NCBI RefSeq assembly: GCF_016019935.1
Contig: NZ_JAECMT010000008.1
Location: 2,855-66,854, forward strand
Length of the DNA: 64,000 bases
Direction: 5' to 3'
Source: Paenibacillus sp. GSMTC-2017
Lineage (GTDB): Bacteria; Bacillota; Bacilli; Paenibacillales; Paenibacillaceae
Below, piece after piece: positions 30,742-39,102 of the stretch. Under the pieces are notes generated by a model. That model ran no database searches. It had not been told where the DNA came from and saw only the letters and a list, made by a program, of their open reading frames with translations. Made by a program: the position numbers and the translations under genes. Each line of letters opens with the position of its first letter. Position 1 is the stretch's first letter.

Positions 30742-32924
30742 AACGTCTCATCCTTTACCGATTTAATCAACTCTAAGGCCGTTTCGATTCTATAGGTCTG
30801 AAGCAATCTTTCAAGCTTATCTTTATCCATTAGAATCCCTGTCAGTTCCTTAAGTGCTGGAAGATGATTATGCCCATCTGACGATGCAAAAATAATAATA
30901 AGTCTAACCGGGTCAAACTTGTTATGTCCGAAGGAAATCGGTTTATAGAGCGTAATTAAGCTCATACAAGTCTTTATCACGCCGTCGGACGGCTTTGCAT
31001 GCGGCATCGCGATTGCTGGAGATATAACGCAATAGGGGCCAAGAGGGCCTGTACGCTCACAACTCTTTAGCAATGCATCGACGTATCTAGGCAATATAAC
31101 ATTTTGTTCTAGAAGCATATTTGCGCCTTCTCGGACTGCCCCCCTCCAATCGGAGTAGCTAGCCTGCAACTTTATCGTACCAGTAGTAAGTAGCTCACTG
31201 AGGGATGGTGCTCTATCCGGCATTTCTTGCGCCGGCTCATCCTCATTGATCGGAACATCCTCTGACTCAAGATGTAGCTGTAGCTGAAAAAGCGACTGAA
31301 GCTCTGCTCTTAGCCCCTTCTCATCTGTGATGAGACAATGTTTAGCGACTATTTCCATTACATGATCGTATTTCAGCCTCTGATCAGAAGACGAGGAGCT
31401 TTTGCTATCTAACAAAGCATTAAGATTGGCACAATCCTCCTCCGTTAGTAACGGATTTACTTGCAAATACGGAATTGGGGTCTGATCCAGATAGATCGTG
31501 GAGACGATTAAGTCGATATCCAACATCGTTCGTTGTAGGAAAGCTTGATAGGATAACGTCTCTACTATTTCTAAATTAGGGAACTGGCTTCGCAGACGAG
31601 ATTCCAAAATACGCGCCGTGCCAATTCCTGATGAGCAAACTGTAACTACACGTATTTTGTGCGATTGATTGTTCATTTGGCGTTCGACAGCAGCGCAAAA
31701 ATGAAGAGTAATGTATGCAATTTCTTCATCGATGATCTTCTTGCCTGTAAAGCTGTCAATCGATAAACATGCTCGTTTCACGCAAGCGAACAAATTAGCG
31801 TACTTCTTCTGTATATCGGCAGCAAACGGATCAATGAGCTGCATATCAAACTGAACACGATGAATCGTCGGGATGAGATGGAGAAGCAGATCGTTAAAAA
31901 GCTTTTCAAATCCGCCAAATTTATAACCCAAGCTAAGCTCCACTTGCAAAATCAGATCGTGACAGATGACCTCAATTGGTCTTAGACTAGCCGCAGACTG
32001 CTCCTGCCTTGCATCTCTATGGATGCTTGTACACAATATATATAACATCATATTAACGACTTCTGGTTCCGGAAATGCGATACCAAAATAAGTCGCAATG
32101 TCATCGCACATCTCACTTACGACGTCGAATTCTCGCAGTTTCTGTAAACCCGTCGCATCTGGTACGACGTAATCGCCAATATTCCCCGTCTTTAGTCGTT
32201 CGATCGTCACTCCAATATGAATGATAAGCGTAGAGAAGGAAATGTCAGTAAACTGAATGTCTAGCTGTTTCTCTAGTTGATGCACACTCATCTTCAAAAA
32301 CTCCACCTTCTTGGCATCAAACAAATCACCAATCATGGAAGCGATTTCAGGATTAAGTTCGCTAAGTGTAAGCGAAAAGTCCTTCACCAATTTAGCGATG
32401 TTATCCTTGTTCGCGTCTGCTAAAAGCAGCTCCATTACCGCCCTGCGCTTGAACCGTTCCTCGCCCTCTACATAAACGCCTCTATTTGTTTTTTTCACTA
32501 GTTTCATATGTTTCTGCAGCAACCATTCTTCCACACTGCTTAAATCTTTGACGATTGTCGTTCTGCTCACCATCAACGTTTCTGCAAGTTTCTCCAGCGT
32601 AATCGGATTGTCCGTCTTAAACAATTGGAGTACAATTCGCATCTTCCGCTCGTCCTTCGACATGAAATAATCATAAGGCTGTAGAGAACGGATAAGATCG
32701 GATAATCGTTCACAATCCACAGCAGACAACGTATGAAGCAATCCTTTGGTTTTACTGCGAATAAGCGGATTGAACCAATGTTCTTTCAGAAATTCATCAA
32801 TAGTATTCAGATCAGATAAAATGGTTCGATAGGTGACGTTAAACGATGTTGCCAGATCTCCAGGTTTCACTTGGTCTTGTGCGATAACAAGTTTCAAAAT
32901 CTCAATGCAACGGGAATTGATCAT
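30738..32924 (-). CDS. PRD-containing transcriptional regulator with EIIB and EIIA domains (MtlR/UlaR-like)
   Basis: A 728-residue modular activator. Two N-terminal HTH domains (RCIEILKLVIAQDQVKPGDL and PITLEKLAETLMVSRTTIVK) are followed by two PRD domains (about 190-415), an EIIB-like domain with VVTVCSSGIGTARILESRL (about 425), and a C-terminal EIIA domain with the phospho-histidine in AIAMPHAKPSDG (about 650). ATG 32924 is used because GGGGG lies 6 nt upstream and the HPr-like gene ends there; TTG 32936 is the longer alternative. No separate EIIA gene exists in the operon, so this EIIA domain may also serve transport. PRD phosphorylation is the known control mode for the family. Confidence 0.9.
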   Translation of the reverse strand: MINSRCIEILKLVIAQDQVKPGDLATSFNVTYRTILSDLNTIDEFLKEHWFNPLIRSKTKGLLHTLSAVDCERLSDLIRSLQPYDYFMSKDERKMRIVLQLFKTDNPITLEKLAETLMVSRTTIVKDLSSVEEWLLQKHMKLVKKTNRGVYVEGEERFKRRAVMELLLADANKDNIAKLVKDFSLTLSELNPEIASMIGDLFDAKKVEFLKMSVHQLEKQLDIQFTDISFSTLIIHIGVTIERLKTGNIGDYVVPDATGLQKLREFDVVSEMCDDIATYFGIAFPEPEVVNMMLYILCTSIHRDARQEQSAASLRPIEVICHDLILQVELSLGYKFGGFEKLFNDLLLHLIPTIHRVQFDMQLIDPFAADIQKKYANLFACVKRACLSIDSFTGKKIIDEEIAYITLHFCAAVERQMNNQSHKIRVVTVCSSGIGTARILESRLRSQFPNLEIVETLSYQAFLQRTMLDIDLIVSTIYLDQTPIPYLQVNPLLTEEDCANLNALLDSKSSSSSDQRLKYDHVMEIVAKHCLITDEKGLRAELQSLFQLQLHLESEDVPINEDEPAQEMPDRAPSLSELLTTGTIKLQASYSDWRGAVREGANMLLEQNVILPRYVDALLKSCERTGPLGPYCVISPAIAMPHAKPSDGVIKTCMSLITLYKPISFGHNKFDPVRLIIIFASSDGHNHLPALKELTGILMDKDKLERLLQTYRIETALELIKSVKDETF

Positions 32925-32925
32925 A

Positions 32926-33195
32926 TTAGCCCCCAAATCCTTCGTCTGTTAGCCCTTCCAAAAGCTGCTGCATTTCGGCAACTGCCAGTACTTCATCTGC
33001 ACCCTGTACATCTAGCTGAACTTTAGACCCTTCCTGAACACCGAGCAGCATAAGAGATATTGTACTTCTTAACTCAGCAATCTTTCCATCATAAGAAAGA
33101 TGCATCCTTGAGAGATAGGTTTCTGCTCGTTTCGATATAATCACACATAATCTAGCATGTAGGCGTGACTTCACTTTAAGTTGTATCGTTATCAT
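32926..33195 (-). CDS. HPr-like phosphocarrier protein
   Basis: An 89-residue HPr-family protein. The phosphorylatable histidine aligns at His13 in KSRLHARLC (GLHARP in HPr). The regulatory-serine region reads LRSTISLMLLGV, with Ser44 at the place of Ser46. It starts the PTS operon and runs into the regulator gene. A dedicated HPr paralogue suggests local phosphorelay or regulation, like the DhaM/FPr or Crh cases, but which partner it serves is inference. The Shine-Dalgarno before the ATG is weak. Confidence 0.87.
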   Translation of the reverse strand: MITIQLKVKSRLHARLCVIISKRAETYLSRMHLSYDGKIAELRSTISLMLLGVQEGSKVQLDVQGADEVLAVAEMQQLLEGLTDEGFGG

Positions 33196-33219
33196 TCCAA
33201 CACTTCCACAATTTGTTTA

Positions 33220-33237
33220 TACCTATTTTAATAGGTA
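33220..33237. promoter_or_regulatory. Perfect palindrome, candidate operator of the PTS operon
   Basis: TACCTATT-TT-AATAGGTA is an 8-bp perfect inverted repeat in the divergent gap. It covers the -10 box of the leftward PTS promoter and lies about 140 bp before the rightward ABC transporter start. A dimeric repressor site is likely; the protein is not identified. Confidence 0.6.
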
Positions 33238-33253
33238 TGTCTACAGTCATCAA
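33225..33253 (-). promoter_or_regulatory. Promoter of the PTS operon
   Basis: -35 TTGATG (33253-33248), a 17-nt spacer and -10 TAAAAT (33230-33225) point toward the HPr-like gene. The -10 lies inside the palindrome at 33220-33237. Confidence 0.6.
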
Positions 33254-33314
33254 GACGGGTATTTCACCACTTTATTTCACAATCCAATATGAATAAAAGT
33301 GACTTAATGGGTAA

Positions 33315-33344
33315 TTGTGGTATTTAATCTACAACTTTTATAAT
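33315..33344 (+). promoter_or_regulatory. Promoter of the Fe3+/AfuABC-type ABC operon
   Basis: A perfect -10 TATAAT at 33339-33344 follows a weak -35 TTGTGG at 33315-33320 with an 18-nt spacer. The gene ATG is at 33376, preceded by AAAGGAGAGG. I see no Fur box here. Confidence 0.55.
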
Positions 33345-33375
33345 AAAACTATCATCCAGAAAGGAGAGGATCATC

Positions 33376-35085
33376 ATGAGTCAACTTGCCACCGCAAGTG
33401 GAAAATCACCGCCAAAGAAAGAACGCAACAATCCATTGAAAAAACTAGCAAGAGATCCTATTCTTCTTGCCACGATTATTTTCGTTATCGTTTCCCTATT
33501 CATATTCGTGGTGCTACCTCTATTCGAAGTATTAAAGCAAAGCTTTGTAGCTACGGATGGATCATTTACTATTCAAGCTTACGTAAGCGCCTTCACTTCT
33601 TCTGCAAACTTCACGGCGATTACAAATACACTAGTGCTTGCCACAATTGTAGGTGTACTTGCAACGTTTATCGGATTTATGTTTGCTTATGCCGGAGCTT
33701 ACATACGCCTCCCTGGTAAAAAGCTATTTAATCTAATCGCAATGCTTCCGATTATTTCACCGCCATTCGCTGTTGCGCTTTCTACTATTCTTCTCTTTGG
33801 AAGTCGCGGATTGATCTCTCATGACTTGCTCGGAATTGATAGCGCTAACATTTATGGATTAAAGGGTCTGATCTTCGTTCAGACATTGTCCTTCTTTCCA
33901 ATCGCTTATTTACTGCTTAATGGTGTTATGAGATCTATTGATCCATCCATTGAGGAGGCTGCTCGTAACTTAGGAGCATCTCGCTGGAACACCTTCTCGA
34001 AAGTAACATTCCCACTTGTAAAACCAGCAATCTCGAACGCATTCCTGCTCGTCTTCATCAAATCAATCGCAGACTTCGGTAATCCGATTACTATTGGCGG
34101 AGATTACACGACACTCGCAACCCAAATTTATTTGCAGGCGATCGGCAACTATGACATGCAAGGAGCAGCAGCAATGGCTGTCATCCTACTCGATATTTCC
34201 ATCATCTTGTTCATTATTTCTAAGTACTACTTGGAGAAAAAGACATTCATCACTGTAACGGGCAAGTCCTCTCGTGATCGTGTCTTGATTGGTGAGCGAC
34301 ATATCGCTTTACCTATCTCTGTATTTTGTCTAAGTATATCAACTGTTGTCATCTTGCTGTACGCACTCATCCCACTTGGCTCGTTCGTTAAGCTATGGGG
34401 AATCGACTACAGCTTCACTTTTGATCACTATATTTATGCCTTTGAAGTAGGCAAGAAGGCGCTCATCGACACTACTCTTCTATCTTTAATCGCAATGCCA
34501 ATTACCGGAGTGCTAGGTATGATTATTGCATACTTGCTCGTTCGCAAGAAATTTTTCGGCAAAACGTTTATCGACTTTACGACGATGCTAAGCATCGGTG
34601 TACCGGGAACAGTTATTGGAATTGGTTTTGTACTTGCCTTTAACTCTGCTCCACTAGCACTTACAGGTACAGCAGCAATTCTCGTTATCGCTTTCGTATC
34701 ACGAAGTTTACCTGTAGGGATCAAAGCAGGACAAAACTCATTGCGACAAATTGATCCAAGCATTGAGGAAGCAGCCATGAACCTTGGTGCAAATTCGTTC
34801 AAAGTGTTTACGAGCGTTACACTGCCTTTGATCAAAACGGCCTTCTTTGGTGGTCTTGTCTATTCCTTCATCAAGAGCATGACATCGATGAGCGCTATTA
34901 TTTTCTTAATATCAGCAAAGTACAAACTGCTTACGATTTCTATCTTGGATCAAGTGGAGTCCGGCAAGTTCGGCGCAGCTTCTGCATTCTCGACTATACT
35001 TGTCATCATTGTATACATCGTCATCTTTATTCTATATCGTTTGATTGCTCTGCTCGGCGTAAATAAAAAGGACATATCGATGTAA
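33376..35085 (+). CDS. Fused double-permease of an Fe3+/AfuB-type ABC importer
   Basis: A 569-residue protein with two BPD-type permease halves and about twelve membrane segments, the SfuB/FbpB/AfuB architecture. Each half has an ATPase-coupling EAA loop: EEAARNLGASRWNTFSKVTF and EEAAMNLGANSFKVFTSVTL. The N-terminus is Lys-rich and cytoplasmic. It is first in a plus-strand operon with the ATPase (45 bp later) and the binding protein, an order with the lipoprotein last. Substrate may be ferric iron, but AfuABC of this family transports sugar phosphates, so the ligand is open. Confidence 0.9.
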   Translation: MSQLATASGKSPPKKERNNPLKKLARDPILLATIIFVIVSLFIFVVLPLFEVLKQSFVATDGSFTIQAYVSAFTSSANFTAITNTLVLATIVGVLATFIGFMFAYAGAYIRLPGKKLFNLIAMLPIISPPFAVALSTILLFGSRGLISHDLLGIDSANIYGLKGLIFVQTLSFFPIAYLLLNGVMRSIDPSIEEAARNLGASRWNTFSKVTFPLVKPAISNAFLLVFIKSIADFGNPITIGGDYTTLATQIYLQAIGNYDMQGAAAMAVILLDISIILFIISKYYLEKKTFITVTGKSSRDRVLIGERHIALPISVFCLSISTVVILLYALIPLGSFVKLWGIDYSFTFDHYIYAFEVGKKALIDTTLLSLIAMPITGVLGMIIAYLLVRKKFFGKTFIDFTTMLSIGVPGTVIGIGFVLAFNSAPLALTGTAAILVIAFVSRSLPVGIKAGQNSLRQIDPSIEEAAMNLGANSFKVFTSVTLPLIKTAFFGGLVYSFIKSMTSMSAIIFLISAKYKLLTISILDQVESGKFGAASAFSTILVIIVYIVIFILYRLIALLGVNKKDISM

Positions 35086-35129
35086 GTTCACTAATCAATC
35101 AGTCAAAACGAGGAGTAGGAGGGCCACAT

Positions 35130-36203
35130 ATGACTTTCAAATCGGTTACTTTACAGAACGTTACCAAAACGTTCGAGGATCAAAACAAAAAATCGGTGCA
35201 TGCCGTTGCTGATGTCAACTTGACGATTAAAGAGGGTGAATTTGCTACTCTGCTCGGTCCATCGGGTTGCGGTAAAACGACGATGCTACGGATGATCGCT
35301 GGGTTCGAGGAAATTACAGAAGGTACTATTTTATTTGGAGAAGACCCTGTTAATGACTTACCGCCTAATAAAAGGGACTGTACGATGGTGTTTCAATCGT
35401 ACGCCTTATTCCCTCACTTGAACGTGTTCGACAATGTCGCATATGGACTAAAACTCAAAAAGATGTCGAAAACCGAAATTGCAAGCAAAGTAGATGAAGT
35501 ACTGAACGTGATGAACTTAGGTGAGCACACGTTCCGTATGCCGAATCAATTGTCTGGCGGTCAGCAGCAACGTGTTGCTCTTGCTCGTGCACTTGTTATG
35601 GAACCAAGTGTATTGCTCTTCGATGAGCCGCTATCTAACCTTGATGCGAAGTTGCGATTGCTCATGCGAGATGAAATTCGCCGTATTCAGAAGATGATTG
35701 GCATTACTGCAATCTATGTTACCCATGATCAAGGTGAGGCACTGAGCATGAGCGATAAAATTATCGTCATGAACAAAGGTCATGTGGAGCAGATCGGTAC
35801 AGCTCAAGAAATTTACCAAAAGCCGCGTACAAAGTTTGTCGCTGACTTCATTGGTACAGCTACCTTCTTAGAAGGAACCGTTATCTCACTTCAGGGAGAC
35901 ACGTTCCAAGTAAAAACAGAAGCTAGCATTTTCAGCACAAAATCTATTGAAGGTGCCGCTGTCGGGGATGTGGTAAGTATCGTTCTTAGGCCGGAGTCGA
36001 TCCGCTTCACAGAACGTTCCGCACATGTCGCTTCCGTTACAAAAAGCGTCTTTATGGGTCAATATCAGGAATACGAGGTCGATTTCGGTGGTCAGTTGTT
36101 GCAGATTACCGTTATGGACCCTCTAAGCCATAAGATTTATGAAGTTGGAAACATGGCCTATCTGGAATTTCCAGAGGAATCACTGCATGTAGTTAAACTA
36201 TAA
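35130..36203 (+). CDS. ABC transporter ATP-binding protein (FbpC/PotA-like)
   Basis: The 357-residue ATPase of the same importer. Walker A GPSGCGKTTMLR, Q-loop FQSYALFPHLNVFDNV, signature LSGGQQQRVALARAL and Walker B VLLFDEPLSNLDAKLR are intact, with the switch His in VTHDQGEALSMSD. A C-terminal TOBE-like domain (about 245-350) contains VVSIVLRPESIRF. It starts after GAGGAGTAGGAGG and is followed 12 bp later by the binding protein. Confidence 0.95.
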   Translation: MTFKSVTLQNVTKTFEDQNKKSVHAVADVNLTIKEGEFATLLGPSGCGKTTMLRMIAGFEEITEGTILFGEDPVNDLPPNKRDCTMVFQSYALFPHLNVFDNVAYGLKLKKMSKTEIASKVDEVLNVMNLGEHTFRMPNQLSGGQQQRVALARALVMEPSVLLFDEPLSNLDAKLRLLMRDEIRRIQKMIGITAIYVTHDQGEALSMSDKIIVMNKGHVEQIGTAQEIYQKPRTKFVADFIGTATFLEGTVISLQGDTFQVKTEASIFSTKSIEGAAVGDVVSIVLRPESIRFTERSAHVASVTKSVFMGQYQEYEVDFGGQLLQITVMDPLSHKIYEVGNMAYLEFPEESLHVVKL

Positions 36204-36215
36204 GGAGGGTTCAAG

Positions 36216-37250
36216 ATGAAAGTATGGTCAACGTTTAAAACGGTAATGGCTGTAACGTTAGTAACTTCACTACTACTAACAGGCTGTGGTGGGAAAAAGA
36301 GCGGTGCAGACGATACACCAAAAAGTTTAACCATGTATATTGGAGTCGTTGAGGAGCAAGCGTTACAAATTGCTAAGCAATTCGAAAAAGACACTGGCAT
36401 TAAAGTAGAATTTGTTCGTATGAGTGGCGGCGAGATATTGGGCCGTATTCGTGCAGAAAAAGACAATCCAAAAGCAAGCGTATGGTATGGTGGCCCTGCC
36501 GACTCTATGATCGCTGCAAAGGAAGAAAACTTACTTGAGCCTTATAAATCCAAAAACGCTGAAAATATCTCTACTAACTTCAAAGATGCTGAAGGCTACT
36601 GGACAGGCATCTATCAAGGCTACCTCGGCTTTGTCGTCGATGGCCGTTACTTGAAAGAGCGTAACATTGAAATTCCGAAAACATGGGATGACCTCCTTAA
36701 ACCGGAATTTAAAGGTCAAATTATTGTAGCTAACCCAGGTTCATCAGGAACAGCTTATGCCTTGCTGTACACGCTTATTAATCTTAGAGGCGAAGAAAAA
36801 GGCCTTGAATACATGAAACAGCTAGATAAACAAATTAAGCAATATACGAAATCAGGATCAGCACCAGCTAAATCTGCAGCTCTAGGAGAAGCTGCGATCG
36901 GCATCACGTTTATTCACAACGGTATTCGCTTGCAGAAGGAAGGCTTCACGAACGTTGAACTGTCTACACCTTCAGACGGTACTGGATTTGAAGTTGGAGC
37001 TGTCTCCATTATTAAAGGCGGACCAGAAATGAAGGCCGCACAAATTTTCGTAGACTGGTCACTAACGAAAGAAGTTCAAGAACTTGGCCAACAACATGGC
37101 TCGTTCCAATTTTTGACGAACCCAGATGCGAAGATGCCAGATGAAGCCGTTCCGTTCAAAGACACAAAACTTATCGACTACGATCTGGACTGGGCAGGTA
37201 AAAACCGTGAGCGTTTAGTTGATGCTTGGGATAAGACAATTAAGGAATAG
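36216..37250 (+). CDS. Lipoprotein substrate-binding protein, FbpA/AfuA family
   Basis: A 344-residue extracytoplasmic binding protein. The signal VTLVTSLLLTGCGGKKSG carries the lipobox LTGC (Cys at about 24). The mature part has LTMYIGVVEEQALQIAKQFE, VEFVRMSGGEILGRIRAEK, ASVWYGGPADSMIAAK, TWDDLLKPEFKGQIIVANP and AIGITFIHNGIRLQKEG, typical of class F binding proteins. The conserved paired tyrosines of ferric-binding proteins are not obvious near the C-terminus, so a sugar phosphate or phosphonate is as likely as iron. A strong terminator follows. Confidence 0.88.
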   Translation: MKVWSTFKTVMAVTLVTSLLLTGCGGKKSGADDTPKSLTMYIGVVEEQALQIAKQFEKDTGIKVEFVRMSGGEILGRIRAEKDNPKASVWYGGPADSMIAAKEENLLEPYKSKNAENISTNFKDAEGYWTGIYQGYLGFVVDGRYLKERNIEIPKTWDDLLKPEFKGQIIVANPGSSGTAYALLYTLINLRGEEKGLEYMKQLDKQIKQYTKSGSAPAKSAALGEAAIGITFIHNGIRLQKEGFTNVELSTPSDGTGFEVGAVSIIKGGPEMKAAQIFVDWSLTKEVQELGQQHGSFQFLTNPDAKMPDEAVPFKDTKLIDYDLDWAGKNRERLVDAWDKTIKE

Positions 37251-37303
37251 TTGCCACGGGTATTATTTTGCTATTATTAAAGTACGTAGTTACAAAATGT
37301 AAA

Positions 37304-37332
37304 GGGATGCTCATTCGAGCATTCCTTTTTTT
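37304..37332 (+). terminator. Terminator of the Fe3+/AfuABC-type operon
   Basis: GGGATGCTC (37304-37312) pairs with GAGCATTCC (37317-37325) around ATTC with one G-T wobble, followed by seven T residues. Confidence 0.9.
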
Positions 37333-37358
37333 AGCTAAGAGGTTCAGCAGATACCTAT

Positions 37359-37538
37359 TCATTCAAGACTAGCTACCTCCAGCTTAACGTCAGACACAAC
37401 TGGCGTTAAAAAATTATCCTCTGTATACAAGCCAATACTATATTGATTACGATCATAATCAGACGTTTCAACCTCGATATTAGTCGCTTTTTGTCAATTG
37501 TTCCACGTGAAAACATCGGGTACCTTGTTCAAACTCAT
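37359..37538 (-). pseudogene. Short broken reading frame with an in-frame TGA
   Basis: On the minus strand ATG 37538 follows GGTGAAAGG and reads MSLNKVPDVFTWNN, then TGA (37496-37494), then continues in the same frame as QKATNIEVETSDYDRNQYSI and GLYTEDNFLTPVVSDVKLEV to a TGA at 37361-37359. The second part looks like genuine beta-rich protein, so this seems to be the remnant of a gene with a nonsense mutation. It is not long enough to name. It lies between the terminators of the ABC operon and the pel-type operon. The rest of the 441-bp gap holds only those terminators. Confidence 0.45.
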
Positions 37539-37612
37539 CCTTTCACCTCTGTTGCTGAGGATAAAATTCATTTATAACACAACTGCACTTCGAATTGTTC
37601 CTTTCTCTTTAT

Positions 37613-37654
37613 AAAGAAAAAAACCTTAACTGAATTCCGTAGAATCAGTTAAAG
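37613..37654 (-). terminator. Terminator of the pel-type operon
   Basis: CCTTAACTGA (37624-37633) pairs with TCAGTTAAAG (37645-37654), with one wobble and an inner TTC/GAA. The minus strand continues with seven T residues. Confidence 0.85.
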
Positions 37655-37691
37655 TTTCATCCGTCATATCTATTCCATTTCGTTAATTACC

Positions 37692-38372
37692 TTATTGAGC
37701 ATAATCACCTGAGTAGTTAATAAGCGACGCATCATGCACACCTTCAATTTCACTAATCGTTTGTACAAAAGCTGTATTGTCGTCGCGTAGCATAAGCTCT
37801 ACTGTCAGCTCTGTGAAATCTTTGCGCACCGTCTTAGACTTTAATTTGCTATTTAACTTACGCAATTGAACACGAAGCTCATCATTCGCAGCATCGGTAT
37901 GACGAACGATTAGCAAATACGCTTGCTCCTTCAGCTTCCGTCTCGATAGCCACGCTAACGTTAGTCCAATTACAATGGAGCCACCAAGCGCTAGTGGGTA
38001 CATCTTTGCTCCACTTGCTATCCCCGCTGATATCGCCCAGAACATATATACGATGTCGAGCGGGTCTTTAACCGCGGTTCTAAATCGCACAATACTCAGT
38101 GCCCCAACCATACCAAGTGATAGAACGATATTTGTGCTAATGGTCATAATAATTAGTGCTGTAATCATCGTCATTAAAACGAATGAAACGTTATAGTTAT
38201 AGCTGTAAACTACGCCGCGGAACGTTTTTCGATAGATCCAATAGATGAACATACCGATAATAAAAGAGCTAAATAATCCTAGAAACATATCTACGTACGA
38301 AACACTGCGAAATGCCTCTAAATGAAGTACGCTTTGTTTAATGACATCTTTAAAATTAATGGTGTCTTCCAT
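37692..38372 (-). CDS. DUF4956 membrane protein, last gene of the pel-type operon
   Basis: A 226-residue protein with four predicted membrane segments between about 25 and 145 and a cytoplasmic C-terminal domain. The family signature is LSLGMVGALSIVRFRTAVKD followed by PLDIVYMFWAISAGIASGA. The C-terminal part (about 150-226) is soluble and resembles a small alpha/beta domain. DUF4956 proteins commonly sit beside VTC-domain and CotH-kinase genes, as here, but their biochemical function is not known to me. GAGGTGAGAGC precedes the ATG, 18 bp after the VTC gene. Confidence 0.9.
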   Translation of the reverse strand: MEDTINFKDVIKQSVLHLEAFRSVSYVDMFLGLFSSFIIGMFIYWIYRKTFRGVVYSYNYNVSFVLMTMITALIIMTISTNIVLSLGMVGALSIVRFRTAVKDPLDIVYMFWAISAGIASGAKMYPLALGGSIVIGLTLAWLSRRKLKEQAYLLIVRHTDAANDELRVQLRKLNSKLKSKTVRKDFTELTVELMLRDDNTAFVQTISEIEGVHDASLINYSGDYAQ

Positions 38373-38390
38373 GCTCTCACCTCAAACCTT

Positions 38391-39101
38391 CTATTCTTTA
38401 TAGTGCTTCAAGTTGACTTCTCGACAAATAACGTATTTGGATATAGAGGATCGAATCTGATTGTCTGGTCGAACAAGTTTGCGAATATGATCCGGAAGAA
38501 AGCTGTCAAACTTTACTTCTAATATCGTTTGAGGAACAGGAATAGCTTCTTCAAGCACTAAGTTCGGATCAAACAAATCAAAAGTATTAGTTCCAGCTGA
38601 TAACTTCTTGTCAAACGTAATTCTAACGTTCCCAAACTCATACACATAAGCTGCTCGCCAATAGTCGACAATGGCCGTTGGACGGAACCCACGATGTTCC
38701 AGAGCCGAATAGAACTCCTTAAGCAGCAATGATTCCTTCCCTATCAAACAACGGTAATCACCGTGTAAAATAGAGTCATACTCTTCTCTACTAATTCGTG
38801 CAGACTCCTTGCATACAAACTCTCCAAATTTGCTCTTCCGCTCCACGAAGATAACAGAATCGCTACCGTTATACGTTCGGATACGATACTTCTCTCTTAT
38901 AAAAACCCCATTATTTTTATCATGTAATGCATTGTCTTGTTGACCGTCAAAATATAAACTGCGTATACAATAGCCATCTCCGTTAACTGAATGTTGATCC
39001 ATCCTAAGCATTGAGGACACCCGATGATGCAGGGATACATAATCGTGCAGATGCAAATAGTATTTATGTTCGGTTCGAAATTTCCTGCCTTGGAATTGCA
39101 A
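38391..39101 (-). CDS. VTC-domain protein (polyphosphate polymerase family)
   Basis: A cytoplasmic triphosphate-tunnel-type enzyme related to the catalytic domain of yeast Vtc4. Tunnel residues are visible in order: FRTEHKYYL, YRIRTYNGSDSVIFVERKSK, RITFDKKL, ILEVKFDSFLP and the closing SISKY. The basic and acidic residues expected for a polyphosphate tunnel are therefore present. Start TTG 39101 has GAGGTG 7 nt upstream; TTG 39116 gives a longer form that overlaps the PelG-CotH gene by 14 bp. The product is about 236 residues with no SPX or membrane domain. Polyphosphate synthesis is the family activity; its use in a polysaccharide operon is inference. Confidence 0.88.
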   Translation of the reverse strand: MQFQGRKFRTEHKYYLHLHDYVSLHHRVSSMLRMDQHSVNGDGYCIRSLYFDGQQDNALHDKNNGVFIREKYRIRTYNGSDSVIFVERKSKFGEFVCKESARISREEYDSILHGDYRCLIGKESLLLKEFYSALEHRGFRPTAIVDYWRAAYVYEFGNVRITFDKKLSAGTNTFDLFDPNLVLEEAIPVPQTILEVKFDSFLPDHIRKLVRPDNQIRSSISKYVICREVNLKHYKE

Positions 39102-39102
39102 T

